Shown: positions 30,030 through 47,443 of the stretch, piece by piece
Layout: the number at the start of each line of letters is the position of its first letter
Numbering within the stretch: the stretch's first letter is position 1
From: Metridium senile
Taxonomy: Eukaryota; Cnidaria; Anthozoa; Actiniaria; Metridiidae
Length of the DNA stretch: 64,000 nucleotides
Direction of reading: 5' to 3'
Assembly (NCBI GenBank): GCA_949775045.1
Contig: OX459097.1
Location: 18,266,210-18,330,209, forward strand
Position numbers and translations under genes: made by a program
The notes under the pieces: generated by a model
Database searches by the model: none
Seen by the model: the letters and a program-made list of their open reading frames with translations, nothing else
Told to the model about the DNA's origin: nothing

Positions 30030-30149
30030 ATGCCTACAGCACCAGGTATTCCCAGGCAGTCACCTGTCCAAGTACTAACCTGGCCCTAACTGGTTTAACT
30101 GCGGTGATCGGACGAGAATCGGTGTATTCCAATTGGTGTGGCCGTAGAC
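30030..30149 (-). rRNA. 5S ribosomal RNA (U9 copy, G31A variant)
   Basis: One base differs from the common sequence: C to T on the plus strand at 30119, i.e. G to A at about position 31. It lies in the conserved CCGGTTCTCG block at the base of helix III. It may weaken one pair there. Whether the copy is still functional cannot be told. Confidence 0.88.
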
Positions 30150-30648
30150 GGAATTCTAACTTGCAAAACTTGCTTTTACACAGCGAAACTAATTCTAAAG
30201 CAAATGTCTAGTCATTTGATAATTCACTCTGTATTATTACTTTAATTTAATTGTTTTTTATGTATTTTGCTTTTGAGAGTTAAATAAGTGAGAATTTAGA
30301 CGAGCAAGTTTATTTCTCTCTTTCACGGTTTTCGTTTCTCCCATTTTATTTCAACGCTAAACAACCCTTGTTATTTGAGCAAGCATTTTTATTTCTCTTT
30401 CACGGTTTTCGTTTTTCCCATTTTATTAAGGTTTTCTATTTCAACGCTAAACAACCTTTTTTATTTGAGCAAGCATTTTTATTTCTCTTTCACGGTTTTC
30501 GTTTCTCCCATTTTATTAAGGTTTTCTATTTCAACACTAAACAACCTTATTGTTATTTAAGCAAGCATTTGAGGTCAATCACTTTATAAGCATGTTGTGG
30601 CTCTTAAAAGAGCCGGTTGGTTTTTACTTCTTGAGTTTTGTAGAACGT

Positions 30649-31086
<438 letters not shown>

Positions 31087-31233
31087 TCAGGCATTGTTTC
31101 ATTGTTACCTTTGAATTTCCGGGTGCATTTTAGATAACAATGCCGATCTTATACGAAGCCGCTAATGATATGCGAGAAAGCGATCCGAAGCGCGCTATAA
31201 AAATACCACACAGCCGTCATTGCTCAACTGTAA

Positions 31234-31665
<432 letters not shown>

Positions 31666-32494
31666 ACAAATCTATACTCAAATATTACTAAACAACGGCT
31701 TTTTTAAAAGCCACCACATGACACAAGGGTCTAATGTCTATCAAATGCTTTAATCTATGAAAAAATTGAAATAAAAGAGATATATAGTGAACCTGACTTA
31801 AGCAATAAAACACCACAATGAAAACTATATGATATGCATGATATTTGTGTTGTTTGATTAGTCGCTTCTTAGCATTTGACTTCTCTGCCTAGGCTTTTTG
31901 TTGTTGTTTATTCTTAAGTTGTCGTTTCTGTTTATCAGCTGTATAGTTTTTATGATATAATATAGAAGACTCTTAGTAAGTATGCTATGCACTTTATAGT
32001 CGGCTGCAGTTACAGGCAAACAATCAAATAGAATAAACAAATCAGGTCGACGTTATTACCGTACGTAAGCTAGGATAGTGTCAAAAAAAAGTTATACAAA
32101 CTAGTCAAACATGCAAAATGCAAAATGAACAAGTCCGACTTTGTTTAGTAAGTAATTTTGTAGATTGAGTTCTATTTCCATAAATTCACTTAAATTCATA
32201 TCGATTCACAAATGTTAACTGTAATTTACACTATTCAAACGTAAATAAAATCTCTCAACTTAATTAACCATGTTACGAGTTAATTAATTATGTTACGAGT
32301 GGTTTCAATCAGTATAAAAGTCAATTACAGCCCTTTGGGGGGGGGGGGGGGGGGGATGCTAAAAGGGAGTTGTATACAGAGTTGTTATATTAGTGTTGAT
32401 GTTATTTATTGAAAGCATTGATTGGTCATGACTTTGTGATAGATGTGTTGGCTCTGAAAAGAGCCGTTTGTTTTGAATTGAGTTTGTAGACGAA

Positions 32495-32866
32495 TCACTT
32501 CTTCTCGGCCTTCTTGGGCAGCAGTACGGCCTGGATGTTGGGCAAGACGCCGCCTTGGGAGATGGTGACCCCGCCTAGCAATCGATTGAGCTCTTCGTCG
32601 TTTCTGACGGCCAACTGTAGATGACGAGGGATGATTCTTGACTTCTTGTTGTCTCGAGCAGCGTTGCCTGCCAGTTCGAGGATTTCGGCGCTCAAGTATT
32701 CGAGAACTGCAGCCAAGTAGACTGGGGCTCCGGCGCCGACTCGTTTAGCGTAGTTTCCCTTGCGTAAGTGGCGGTGGATACGACCGACGGGGAACTGGAG
32801 TCCGGCACGGGACGATCGGGTCTTGGACTTGGTTCCCTTAGCTTTACCTTTACCTCTTCCAGACAT
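32495..32866 (-). CDS. H2A: Histone H2A (U10 copy)
   Basis: Identical protein to the U2 copy. Stem-loop at 32450-32465. Confidence 0.97.
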   Translation of the reverse strand: MSGRGKGKAKGTKSKTRSSRAGLQFPVGRIHRHLRKGNYAKRVGAGAPVYLAAVLEYLSAEILELAGNAARDNKKSRIIPRHLQLAVRNDEELNRLLGGVTISQGGVLPNIQAVLLPKKAEKK

Positions 32867-33178
32867 GTTTTAGTTTTTGCTGTTAATTTGTTCTACGTGT
32901 TAAATGTCGCTTAAACAACTGAGAGTGGCGAACTTTGTTTTGGCTGGCTGATTTATACACTCTACGAGTTGGCGGCTTGACTTAAAACACACCGCATGCT
33001 AAACAAAGCCTTTTTTGTTCAACGCGTTGCGCCACCAATGGCCTTCAAGAGATTTTGATCCTTTTGTTTTCGGTCTTGATGGCATAAAAGACAATGTTCG
33101 AATTCATCTTGCATCGAAATCGATAAACGATTGACCAGCAATACACTTTTATTGAAAACGAAGCTTCGACAATAGAAA

Positions 33179-33556
33179 ATGCCTGCTAAAGCCGTAACTG
33201 GAAAGAAAGTCGAGAGTGGCAGCAAGGCAGTCAAGAAAGCAGCCGGCACGGGCAAGAAAGGCAATCGACGAAGGCGTAAGGAGAGCTACGCAATCTACAT
33301 TTACAAGGTGCTGAAGCAAGTTCACCCCGATACTGGTATTTCCAGTAAAGCTATGGGTATCATGAACTCCTTTGTCAGCGACATCTTTGAGCGCATCGCA
33401 TCAGAGGCCTCCAGGCTAGCCCACTACAACAGAAAGTCTACCATCACTTCCAGAGAAATCCAGACAGCAATCCGCCTACTGTTACCTGGAGAATTGGCTA
33501 AACACGCCGTAAGCGAGGGAACAAAAGCTGTAACGAAATACACTAGTAGCAAGTGA
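33179..33556 (+). CDS. H2B: Histone H2B with altered 3' UTR (U10 copy)
   Basis: The protein is identical to the U2 copy. Directly after the stop, the usual 22 bases containing the AGCTTG/CAAGCT inverted repeat are replaced by nine A. The stem-loop (33577-33592) is intact but only 21 bases from the stop instead of 34. The gene is probably functional. The A run may be a real mutation or a consensus error. Confidence 0.95.
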   Translation: MPAKAVTGKKVESGSKAVKKAAGTGKKGNRRRRKESYAIYIYKVLKQVHPDTGISSKAMGIMNSFVSDIFERIASEASRLAHYNRKSTITSREIQTAIRLLLPGELAKHAVSEGTKAVTKYTSSK

Positions 33557-33850
33557 AAAAAAAAACGAAAAAAAACGGCTCTTTTAGGAGCCAGCACACG
33601 TCTCAAAAGATTATGACCTAATGCTTTACTCCACATAATTTGCAAATAAATAAAAATAAATAAAATAGCAGTTAATCAATCAAAAGATAAAACCCTTTTT
33701 AATACATCACTAACTCTCTTTTAACACAAAAAAGTCAAAAACTATCTTATCTAATCAGCCTCCAGCTGTGAAAAATAGGCTAAACTGAGTTTCCAACACA
33801 CGATTTCATCATCTAGCTAATAATGAAAAAAATTAATAAAATGAAATGAA

Positions 33851-33970
33851 ATGCCTACAGCACCAGGTATTCCCAGGCAGTCACCTGTCCAAGTACTAAC
33901 CTGGCCCTAACTGGTTTAACTGCGGTGATCGGACGAGAACCGGTGTATTCCAATTGGTGTGGCCGTAGAC
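33851..33970 (-). rRNA. 5S ribosomal RNA (U10 copy)
   Basis: Common 5S sequence. It sits 13 bp closer to H2B than usual because of the shortened H2B 3' UTR. Confidence 0.92.
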
Positions 33971-34469
33971 GGAATTCTAACTTGCAAAACTTGCTTTTAC
34001 ACAGCGAAACTAATTCTAAAGCAAATGTCTAGTCATTTGATAATTCACTCTGTATTATTACTTTAATTTAATTGTTTTTTATGTATTTTGCTTTTGAGAG
34101 TTAAATAAGTGAGAATTTAGACGAGCAAGTTTATTTCTCTCTTTCACGGTTTTCGTTTCTCCCATTTTATTTCAACGCTAAACAACCCTTGTTATTTGAG
34201 CAAGCATTTTTATTTCTCTTTCACGGTTTTCGTTTTTCCCATTTTATTAAGGTTTTCTATTTCAACGCTAAACAACCTTTTTTATTTGAGCAAGCATTTT
34301 TATTTCTCTTTCACGGTTTTCGTTTCTCCCATTTTATTAAGGTTTTCTATTTCAACACTAAACAACCTTATTGTTATTTAAGCAAGCATTTGAGGTCAAT
34401 CACTTTATAAGCATGTTGTGGCTCTTAAAAGAGCCGGTTGGTTTTTACTTCTTGAGTTTTGTAGAACGT

Positions 34470-34907
<438 letters not shown>

Positions 34908-35054
34908 TCAGGCATTGTTTCATTGTTACCTTTGAATTTCCGGGTGCATTTTAGATAACAATGCCGATCTTATACGAAGCCGCTAATGATATGCGAGAAA
35001 GCGATCCGAAGCGCGCTATAAAAATACCACACAGCCGTCATTGCTCAACTGTAA

Positions 35055-35486
<432 letters not shown>

Positions 35487-36313
35487 ACAAATCTATACTC
35501 AAATATTACTAAACAACGGCTTTTTTAAAAGCCACCACATGACACAAGGGTCTAATGTCTATCAAATGCTTTAATCTATGAAAAAATTGAAATAAAAGAG
35601 ATATATAGTGAACCTGACTTAAGCAATAAAACACCACAATGAAAACTATATGATATGCATGATATTTGTGTTGTTTGATTAGTCGCTTCTTAGCATTTGA
35701 CTTCTCTGCCTAGGCTTTTTGTTGTTGTTTATTCTTAAGTTGTCGTTTCTGTTTATCAGCTGTATAGTTTTTATGATATAATATAGAAGACTCTTAGTAA
35801 GTATGCTATGCACTTTATAGTCGGCTGCAGTTACAGGCAAACAATCAAATAGAATAAACAAATCAGGTCGACGTTATTACCGTACGTAAGCTAGGATAGT
35901 GTCAAAAAAAAGTTATACAAACTAGTCAAACATGCAAAATGCAAAATGAACAAGTCCGACTTTGTTTAGTAAGTAATTTTGTAGATTGAGTTCTATTTCC
36001 ATAAATTCACTTAAATTCATATCGATTCACAAATGTTAACTGTAATTTACACTATTCAAACGTAAATAAAATCTCTCAACTTAATTAACCATGTTACGAG
36101 TTAATTAATTATGTTACGAGTGGTTTCAATCAGTATAAAAGTCAATTACAGCCCTTTGGGGGGGGGGGGGGGGGATGCTAAAAGGGAGTTGTATACAGAG
36201 TTGTTATATTAGTGTTGATGTTATTTATTGAAAGCATTGATTGGTCATGACTTTGTGATAGATGTGTTGGCTCTGAAAAGAGCCGTTTGTTTTGAATTGA
36301 GTTTGTAGACGAA

Positions 36314-36685
36314 TCACTTCTTCTCGGCCTTCTTGGGCAGCAGTACGGCCTGGATGTTGGGCAAGACGCCGCCTTGGGAGATGGTGACCCCGCCTAGCAA
36401 TCGATTGAGCTCTTCGTCGTTTCTGACGGCCAACTGTAGATGACGAGGGATGATTCTTGACTTCTTGTTGTCTCGAGCAGCGTTGCCTGCCAGTTCGAGG
36501 ATTTCGGCGCTCAAGTATTCGAGAACTGCAGCCAAGTAGACTGGGGCTCCGGCGCCGACTCGTTTAGCGTAGTTTCCCTTGCGTAAGTGGCGGTGGATAC
36601 GACCGACGGGGAACTGGAGTCCGGCACGGGACGATCGGGTCTTGGACTTGGTTCCCTTAGCTTTACCTTTACCTCTTCCAGACAT
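36314..36685 (-). CDS. H2A: Histone H2A (U11 copy)
   Basis: Identical protein to the U2 copy. Stem-loop at 36269-36284. Confidence 0.97.
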   Translation of the reverse strand: MSGRGKGKAKGTKSKTRSSRAGLQFPVGRIHRHLRKGNYAKRVGAGAPVYLAAVLEYLSAEILELAGNAARDNKKSRIIPRHLQLAVRNDEELNRLLGGVTISQGGVLPNIQAVLLPKKAEKK

Positions 36686-36997
36686 GTTTTAGTTTTTGCT
36701 GTTAATTTGTTCTACGTGTTAAATGTCGCTTAAACAACTGAGAGTGGCGAACTTTGTTTTGGCTGGCTGATTTATACACTCTACGAGTTGGCGGCTTGAC
36801 TTAAAACACACCGCATGCTAAACAAAGCCTTTTTTGTTCAACGCGTTGCGCCACCAATGGCCTTCAAGAGATTTTGATCCTTTTGTTTTCGGTCTTGATG
36901 GCATAAAAGACAATGTTCGAATTCATCTTGCATCGAAATCGATAAACGATTGACCAGCAATACACTTTTATTGAAAACGAAGCTTCGACAATAGAAA

Positions 36998-37375
36998 ATG
37001 CCTGCTAAAGCCGTAACTGGAAAGAAAGTCGAGAGTGGCAGCAAGGCAGTCAAGAAAGCAGCCGGCACGGGCAAGAAAGGCAATCGACGAAGGCGTAAGG
37101 AGAGCTACGCAATCTACATTTACAAGGTGCTGAAGCAAGTTCACCCCGATACTGGTATTTCCAGTAAAGCTATGGGTATCATGAACTCCTTTGTCAGCGA
37201 CATCTTTGAGCGCATCGCATCAGAGGCCTCCAGGCTAGCCCACTACAACAGAAAGTCTACCATCACTTCCAGAGAAATCCAGACAGCAATCCGCCTACTG
37301 TTACCTGGAGAATTGGCTAAACACGCCGTAAGCGAGGGAACAAAAGCTGTAACGAAATACACTAGTAGCAAGTGA
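36998..37375 (+). CDS. H2B: Histone H2B (U11 copy)
   Basis: Identical protein to the U2 copy. Stem-loop at 37409-37424, at the usual distance (contrast U10). Confidence 0.97.
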   Translation: MPAKAVTGKKVESGSKAVKKAAGTGKKGNRRRRKESYAIYIYKVLKQVHPDTGISSKAMGIMNSFVSDIFERIASEASRLAHYNRKSTITSREIQTAIRLLLPGELAKHAVSEGTKAVTKYTSSK

Positions 37376-37682
37376 GCTTGTATTGCTTCAAGCTAAACGA
37401 AAAAAAACGGCTCTTTTAGGAGCCAGCACACGTCTCAAAAGATTATGACCTAATGCTTTACTCCACATAATTTGCAAATAAATAAAAATAAATAAAATAG
37501 CAGTTAATCAATCAAAAGATAAAACCCTTTTTAATACATCACTAACTCTCTTTTAACACAAAAAAGTCAAAAACTATCTTATCTAATCAGCCTCCAGCTG
37601 TGAAAAATAGGCTAAACTGAGTTTCCAACACACGATTTCATCATCTAGCTAATAATGAAAAAAATTAATAAAATGAAATGAA

Positions 37683-37802
37683 ATGCCTACAGCACCAGGT
37701 ATTCCCAGGCAGTCACCTGTCCAAGTACTAACCTGGCCCTAACTGGTTTAACTGCGGTGATCGGACGAGAACCGGTGTATTCCAATTGGTGTGGCCGTAG
37801 AC
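37683..37802 (-). rRNA. 5S ribosomal RNA (U11 copy)
   Basis: Common 5S sequence with T-run terminators downstream. Confidence 0.92.
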
Positions 37803-38301
37803 GGAATTCTAACTTGCAAAACTTGCTTTTACACAGCGAAACTAATTCTAAAGCAAATGTCTAGTCATTTGATAATTCACTCTGTATTATTACTTTAATT
37901 TAATTGTTTTTTATGTATTTTGCTTTTGAGAGTTAAATAAGTGAGAATTTAGACGAGCAAGTTTATTTCTCTCTTTCACGGTTTTCGTTTCTCCCATTTT
38001 ATTTCAACGCTAAACAACCCTTGTTATTTGAGCAAGCATTTTTATTTCTCTTTCACGGTTTTCGTTTTTCCCATTTTATTAAGGTTTTCTATTTCAACGC
38101 TAAACAACCTTTTTTATTTGAGCAAGCATTTTTATTTCTCTTTCACGGTTTTCGTTTCTCCCATTTTATTAAGGTTTTCTATTTCAACACTAAACAACCT
38201 TATTGTTATTTAAGCAAGCATTTGAGGTCAATCACTTTATAAGCATGTTGTGGCTCTTAAAAGAGCCGGTTGGTTTTTACTTCTTGAGTTTTGTAGAACG
38301 T

Positions 38302-38739
<438 letters not shown>

Positions 38740-38886
38740 TCAGGCATTGTTTCATTGTTACCTTTGAATTTCCGGGTGCATTTTAGATAACAATGCCGAT
38801 CTTATACGAAGCCGCTAATGATATGCGAGAAAGCGATCCGAAGCGCGCTATAAAAATACCACACAGCCGTCATTGCTCAACTGTAA

Positions 38887-39318
<432 letters not shown>

Positions 39319-40145
39319 ACAAATCTATACTCAAATATTACTAAACAACGGCTTTTTTAAAAGCCACCACATGACACAAGGGTCTAATGTCTATCAAATG
39401 CTTTAATCTATGAAAAAATTGAAATAAAAGAGATATATAGTGAACCTGACTTAAGCAATAAAACACCACAATGAAAACTATATGATATGCATGATATTTG
39501 TGTTGTTTGATTAGTCGCTTCTTAGCATTTGACTTCTCTGCCTAGGCTTTTTGTTGTTGTTTATTCTTAAGTTGTCGTTTCTGTTTATCAGCTGTATAGT
39601 TTTTATGATATAATATAGAAGACTCTTAGTAAGTATGCTATGCACTTTATAGTCGGCTGCAGTTACAGGCAAACAATCAAATAGAATAAACAAATCAGGT
39701 CGACGTTATTACCGTACGTAAGCTAGGATAGTGTCAAAAAAAAGTTATACAAACTAGTCAAACATGCAAAATGCAAAATGAACAAGTCCGACTTTGTTTA
39801 GTAAGTAATTTTGTAGATTGAGTTCTATTTCCATAAATTCACTTAAATTCATATCGATTCACAAATGTTAACTGTAATTTACACTATTCAAACGTAAATA
39901 AAATCTCTCAACTTAATTAACCATGTTACGAGTTAATTAATTATGTTACGAGTGGTTTCAATCAGTATAAAAGTCAATTACAGCCCTTTGGGGGGGGGGG
40001 GGGGGGATGCTAAAAGGGAGTTGTATACAGAGTTGTTATATTAGTGTTGATGTTATTTATTGAAAGCATTGATTGGTCATGACTTTGTGATAGATGTGTT
40101 GGCTCTGAAAAGAGCCGTTTGTTTTGAATTGAGTTTGTAGACGAA

Positions 40146-40517
40146 TCACTTCTTCTCGGCCTTCTTGGGCAGCAGTACGGCCTGGATGTTGGGCAAGACG
40201 CCGCCTTGGGAGATGGTGACCCCGCCTAGCAATCGATTGAGCTCTTCGTCGTTTCTGACGGCCAACTGTAGATGACGAGGGATGATTCTTGACTTCTTGT
40301 TGTCTCGAGCAGCGTTGCCTGCCAGTTCGAGGATTTCGGCGCTCAAGTATTCGAGAACTGCAGCCAAGTAGACTGGGGCTCCGGCGCCGACTCGTTTAGC
40401 GTAGTTTCCCTTGCGTAAGTGGCGGTGGATACGACCGACGGGGAACTGGAGTCCGGCACGGGACGATCGGGTCTTGGACTTGGTTCCCTTAGCTTTACCT
40501 TTACCTCTTCCAGACAT
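40146..40517 (-). CDS. H2A: Histone H2A (U12 copy)
   Basis: Identical protein to the U2 copy. It lies before the indel-rich stretch. Stem-loop at 40101-40116. Confidence 0.97.
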   Translation of the reverse strand: MSGRGKGKAKGTKSKTRSSRAGLQFPVGRIHRHLRKGNYAKRVGAGAPVYLAAVLEYLSAEILELAGNAARDNKKSRIIPRHLQLAVRNDEELNRLLGGVTISQGGVLPNIQAVLLPKKAEKK

Positions 40518-40829
40518 GTTTTAGTTTTTGCTGTTAATTTGTTCTACGTGTTAAATGTCGCTTAAACAACTGAGAGTGGCGAACTTTGTTTTGGCTGGCT
40601 GATTTATACACTCTACGAGTTGGCGGCTTGACTTAAAACACACCGCATGCTAAACAAAGCCTTTTTTGTTCAAACGCGTTGCGCCACCAATGGCCTTCAA
40701 GAGATTTTGATCCTTTTGTTTTCGGTCTTGATGGCATAAAAGACAATGTCGAATTCATCTTGCATCGAAATCGATAAACGATTGACCAGCAATACACTTT
40801 TATTGAAAACGAAGCTTCGACAATAGAAA

Positions 40830-41207
<378 letters not shown>

Positions 41208-41515
41208 GCTTGTATTGCTTCAAGCTAAACGAAAAAAAACCGGCTCTTTTAGGAGCCAGCACACGTCTCAAAAGATTATGACCTAATGCTTTACTCCACA
41301 TAATTTGCAAATAAATAAAAATAAATAAAATAGCAGTTAATCAATCAAAAGATAAAACCCTTTTTAATACATCACTAACTCTCTTTTAACACAAAAAAGT
41401 CAAAAACTATCTTATCTAATCAGCCTCCAGCTGTGAAAAATAGGCTAAACTGAGTTTCCAACACACGATTTCATCATCTAGCTAATAATGAAAAAAATTA
41501 ATAAAATGAAATGAA

Positions 41516-41635
41516 ATGCCTACAGCACCAGGTATTCCCAGGCAGTCACCTGTCCAAGTACTAACCTGGCCCTAACTGGTTTAACTGCGGTGATCGGACG
41601 AGAACCGGTGTATTCCAATTGGTGTGGCCGTAGAC
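41516..41635 (-). rRNA. 5S ribosomal RNA (U12 copy)
   Basis: Common 5S sequence, free of the indels seen on both sides of it. Confidence 0.9.
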
Positions 41636-42133
41636 GGAATTCTAACTTGCAAAACTTGCTTTTACACAGCGAAACTAATTCTAAAGCAAATGTCTAGTCA
41701 TTTGATAATTCACTCTGTATTATTACTTTAATTTAATTGTTTTTTATGTATTTTGCTTTTGAGAGTTAAATAAGTGAGAATTTAGACGAGCAAGTTTATT
41801 TCTCTCTTTCACGGTTTTCGTTTCTCCCATTTTATTTCAACGCTAAACAACCCTTGTTATTTGAGCAAGCATTTTTATTTCTCTTTCACGGTTTTCGTTT
41901 TTCCCATTTTATTAAGGTTTTCTATTTCAACGCTAAACAACCTTTTTTATTTGAGCAAGCATTTTTATTTCTCTTTCACGGTTTTCGTTTCTCCATTTTA
42001 TTAAGGTTTTCTATTTCAACACTAAACAACCTTATTGTTATTTAAGCAAGCATTTGAGGTCAATCACTTTATAAGCATGTTGTGGCTCTTAAAAGAGCCG
42101 GTTGGTTTTTACTTCTTGAGTTTTGTAGAACGT

Positions 42134-42240
<107 letters not shown>

Positions 42241-42440
42241 NNNNNNNNNNNNNNNNNNNNNNNNNNNNNNNNNNNNNNNNNNNNNNNNNNNNNNNNNNNN
42301 NNNNNNNNNNNNNNNNNNNNNNNNNNNNNNNNNNNNNNNNNNNNNNNNNNNNNNNNNNNNNNNNNNNNNNNNNNNNNNNNNNNNNNNNNNNNNNNNNNNN
42401 NNNNNNNNNNNNNNNNNNNNNNNNNNNNNNNNNNNNNNNN
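42241..42440. other. Assembly gap (200 N) replacing H4 5' part, promoter and H3
   Basis: Exactly 200 N, a typical placeholder size. By comparison with U3 the missing segment should be 942 bp and hold the rest of H4, the H4/H3 promoter and all of H3. The sequence resumes inside the H3 3' stem-loop (42441-42455). One substitution (C to A at 42474) follows it. Confidence 0.95.
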
Positions 42441-43236
42441 GCTTTTTTAAAAGCCACCACATGACACAAGGGTATAATGTCTATCAAATGCTTTAATCTA
42501 TGAAAAAATTGAAATAAAAGAGATATATAGTGAACCTGACTTAAGCAATAAAACACCACAATGAAAACTATATGATATGCATGATATTTGTGTTGTTTGA
42601 TTAGTCGCTTCTTAGCATTTGACTTCTCTGCCTAGGCTTTTTGTTGTTGTTTATTCTTAAGTTGTCGTTTCTGTTTATCAGCTGTATAGTTTTTATGATA
42701 TAATATAGAAGACTCTTAGTAAGTATGCTATGCACTTTATAGTCGGCTGCAGTTACAGGCAAACAATCAAATAGAATAAACAAATCAGGTCGACGTTATT
42801 ACCGTACGTAAGCTAGGATAGTGTCAAAAAAAAGTTATACAAACTAGTCAAACATGCAAAATGCAAAATGAACAAGTCCGACTTTGTTTAGTAAGTAATT
42901 TTGTAGATTGAGTTCTATTTCCATAAATTCACTTAAATTCATATCGATTCACAAATGTTAACTGTAATTTACACTATTCAAACGTAAATAAAATCTCTCA
43001 ACTTAATTAACCATGTTACGAGTTAATTAATTATGTTACGAGTGGTTTCAATCAGTATAAAAGTCAATTACAGCCCTTTGGGGGGGGGGGGGGGGGGATG
43101 CTAAAAGGGAGTTGTATACAGAGTTGTTATATTAGTGTTGATGTTATTTATTGAAAGCATTGATTGGTCATGACTTTGTGATAGATGTGTTGGCTCTGAA
43201 AAGAGCCGTTTGTTTTGAATTGAGTTTGTAGACGAA

Positions 43237-43608
43237 TCACTTCTTCTCGGCCTTCTTGGGCAGCAGTACGGCCTGGATGTTGGGCAAGACGCCGCCTTGG
43301 GAGATGGTGACCCCGCCTAGCAATCGATTGAGCTCTTCGTCGTTTCTGACGGCCAACTGTAGATGACGAGGGATGATTCTTGACTTCTTGTTGTCTCGAG
43401 CAGCGTTGCCTGCCAGTTCGAGGATTTCGGCGCTCAAGTATTCGAGAACTGCAGCCAAGTAGACTGGGGCTCCGGCGCCGACTCGTTTAGCGTAGTTTCC
43501 CTTGCGTAAGTGGCGGTGGATACGACCGACGGGGAACTGGAGTCCGGCACGGGACGATCGGGTCTTGGACTTGGTTCCCTTAGCTTTACCTTTACCTCTT
43601 CCAGACAT
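43237..43608 (-). CDS. H2A: Histone H2A (U13 copy)
   Basis: Identical protein to the U2 copy. Stem-loop at 43192-43207. Confidence 0.97.
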   Translation of the reverse strand: MSGRGKGKAKGTKSKTRSSRAGLQFPVGRIHRHLRKGNYAKRVGAGAPVYLAAVLEYLSAEILELAGNAARDNKKSRIIPRHLQLAVRNDEELNRLLGGVTISQGGVLPNIQAVLLPKKAEKK

Positions 43609-43920
43609 GTTTTAGTTTTTGCTGTTAATTTGTTCTACGTGTTAAATGTCGCTTAAACAACTGAGAGTGGCGAACTTTGTTTTGGCTGGCTGATTTATAC
43701 ACTCTACGAGTTGGCGGCTTGACTTAAAACACACCGCATGCTAAACAAAGCCTTTTTTGTTCAACGCGTTGCGCCACCAATGGCCTTCAAGAGATTTTGA
43801 TCCTTTTGTTTTCGGTCTTGATGGCATAAAAGACAATGTTCGAATTCATCTTGCATCGAAATCGATAAACGATTGACCAGCAATACACTTTTATTGAAAA
43901 CGAAGCTTCGACAATAGAAA

Positions 43921-44298
43921 ATGCCTGCTAAAGCCGTAACTGGAAAGAAAGTCGAGAGTGGCAGCAAGGCAGTCAAGAAAGCAGCCGGCACGGGCAAGAA
44001 AGGCAATCGACGAAGGCGTAAGGAGAGCTACGCAATCTACATTTACAAGGTGCTGAAGCAAGTTCACCCCGATACTGGTATTTCCAGTAAAGCTATGGGT
44101 ATCATGAACTCCTTTGTCAGCGACATCTTTGAGCGCATCGCATCAGAGGCCTCCAGGCTAGCCCACTACAACAGAAAGTCTACCATCACTTCCAGAGAAA
44201 TCCAGACAGCAATCCGCCTACTGTTACCTGGAGAATTGGCTAAACACGCCGTAAGCGAGGGAACAAAAGCTGTAACGAAATACACTAGTAGCAAGTGA
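43921..44298 (+). CDS. H2B: Histone H2B (U13 copy)
   Basis: Identical protein to the U2 copy, with none of the U12 indels. Stem-loop at 44332-44347. Confidence 0.97.
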   Translation: MPAKAVTGKKVESGSKAVKKAAGTGKKGNRRRRKESYAIYIYKVLKQVHPDTGISSKAMGIMNSFVSDIFERIASEASRLAHYNRKSTITSREIQTAIRLLLPGELAKHAVSEGTKAVTKYTSSK

Positions 44299-44605
44299 GC
44301 TTGTATTGCTTCAAGCTAAACGAAAAAAAACGGCTCTTTTAGGAGCCAGCACACGTCTCAAAAGATTATGACCTAATGCTTTACTCCACATAATTTGCAA
44401 ATAAATAAAAATAAATAAAATAGCAGTTAATCAATCAAAAGATAAAACCCTTTTTAATACATCACTAACTCTCTTTTAACACAAAAAAGTCAAAAACTAT
44501 CTTATCTAATCAGCCTCCAGCTGTGAAAAATAGGCTAAACTGAGTTTCCAACACACGATTTCATCATCTAGCTAATAATGAAAAAAATTAATAAAATGAA
44601 ATGAA

Positions 44606-44725
44606 ATGCCTACAGCACCAGGTATTCCCAGGCAGTCACCTGTCCAAGTACTAACCTGGCCCTAACTGGTTTAACTGCGGTGATCGGACGAGAACCGGTG
44701 TATTCCAATTGGTGTGGCCGTAGAC
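44606..44725 (-). rRNA. 5S ribosomal RNA (U13 copy)
   Basis: Common 5S sequence. Confidence 0.92.
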
Positions 44726-45224
44726 GGAATTCTAACTTGCAAAACTTGCTTTTACACAGCGAAACTAATTCTAAAGCAAATGTCTAGTCATTTGATAATT
44801 CACTCTGTATTATTACTTTAATTTAATTGTTTTTTATGTATTTTGCTTTTGAGAGTTAAATAAGTGAGAATTTAGACGAGCAAGTTTATTTCTCTCTTTC
44901 ACGGTTTTCGTTTCTCCCATTTTATTTCAACGCTAAACAACCCTTGTTATTTGAGCAAGCATTTTTATTTCTCTTTCACGGTTTTCGTTTTTCCCATTTT
45001 ATTAAGGTTTTCTATTTCAACGCTAAACAACCTTTTTTATTTGAGCAAGCATTTTTATTTCTCTTTCACGGTTTTCGTTTCTCCCATTTTATTAAGGTTT
45101 TCTATTTCAACACTAAACAACCTTATTGTTATTTAAGCAAGCATTTGAGGTCAATCACTTTATAAGCATGTTGTGGCTCTTAAAAGAGCCGGTTGGTTTT
45201 TACTTCTTGAGTTTTGTAGAACGT

Positions 45225-45662
<438 letters not shown>

Positions 45663-45809
45663 TCAGGCATTGTTTCATTGTTACCTTTGAATTTCCGGGT
45701 GCATTTTAGATAACAATGCCGATCTTATACGAAGCCGCTAATGATATGCGAGAAAGCGATCCGAAGCGCGCTATAAAAATACCACACAGCCGTCATTGCT
45801 CAACTGTAA

Positions 45810-46241
<432 letters not shown>

Positions 46242-47071
46242 ACAAATCTATACTCAAATATTACTAAACAACGGCTTTTTTAAAAGCCACCACATGACAC
46301 AAGGGTCTAATGTCTATCAAATGCTTTAATCTATGAAAAAATTGAAATAAAAGAGATATATATAGTGAACCTGACTTAAGCAATAAAACACCACAATGAA
46401 AACTATATGATATGCATGATATTTGTGTTGTTTGATTAGTCGCTTCTTAGCATTTGACTTCTCTGCCTAGGCTTTTTGTTGTTGTTTATTCTTAAGTTGT
46501 CGTTTCTGTTTATCAGCTGTATAGTTTTTATGATATAATATAGAAGACTCTTAGTAAGTATGCTATGCACTTTATAGTCGGCTGCAGTTACAGGCAAACA
46601 ATCAAATAGAATAAACAAATCAGGTCGACGTTATTACCGTACGTAAGCTAGGATAGTGTCAAAAAAAAGTTATACAAACTAGTCAAACATGCAAAATGCA
46701 AAATGAACAAGTCCGACTTTGTTTAGTAAGTAATTTTGTAGATTGAGTTCTATTTCCATAAATTCACTTAAATTCATATCGATTCACAAATGTTAACTGT
46801 AATTTACACTATTCAAACGTAAATAAAATCTCTCAACTTAATTAACCATGTTACGAGTTAATTAATTATGTTACGAGTGGTTTCAATCAGTATAAAAGTC
46901 AATTACAGCCCTTTGGGGGGGGGGGGGGGGGGATGCTAAAAGGGAGTTGTATACAGAGTTGTTATATTAGTGTTGATGTTATTTATTGAAAGCATTGATT
47001 GGTCATGACTTTGTGATAGATGTGTTGGCTCTGAAAAGAGCCGTTTGTTTTGAATTGAGTTTGTAGACGAA

Positions 47072-47443
47072 TCACTTCTTCTCGGCCTTCTTGGGCAGCA
47101 GTACGGCCTGGATGTTGGGCAAGACGCCGCCTTGGGAGATGGTGACCCCGCCTAGCAATCGATTGAGCTCTTCGTCGTTTCTGACGGCCAACTGTAGATG
47201 ACGAGGGATGATTCTTGACTTCTTGTTGTCTCGAGCAGCGTTGCCTGCCAGTTCGAGGATTTCGGCGCTCAAGTATTCGAGAACTGCAGCCAAGTAGACT
47301 GGGGCTCCGGCGCCGACTCGTTTAGCGTAGTTTCCCTTGCGTAAGTGGCGGTGGATACGACCGACGGGGAACTGGAGTCCGGCACGGGACGATCGGGTCT
47401 TGGACTTGGTTCCCTTAGCTTTACCTTTACCTCTTCCAGACAT
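47072..47443 (-). CDS. H2A: Histone H2A (U14 copy)
   Basis: Identical protein to the U2 copy. Stem-loop at 47027-47042. Confidence 0.97.
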   Translation of the reverse strand: MSGRGKGKAKGTKSKTRSSRAGLQFPVGRIHRHLRKGNYAKRVGAGAPVYLAAVLEYLSAEILELAGNAARDNKKSRIIPRHLQLAVRNDEELNRLLGGVTISQGGVLPNIQAVLLPKKAEKK

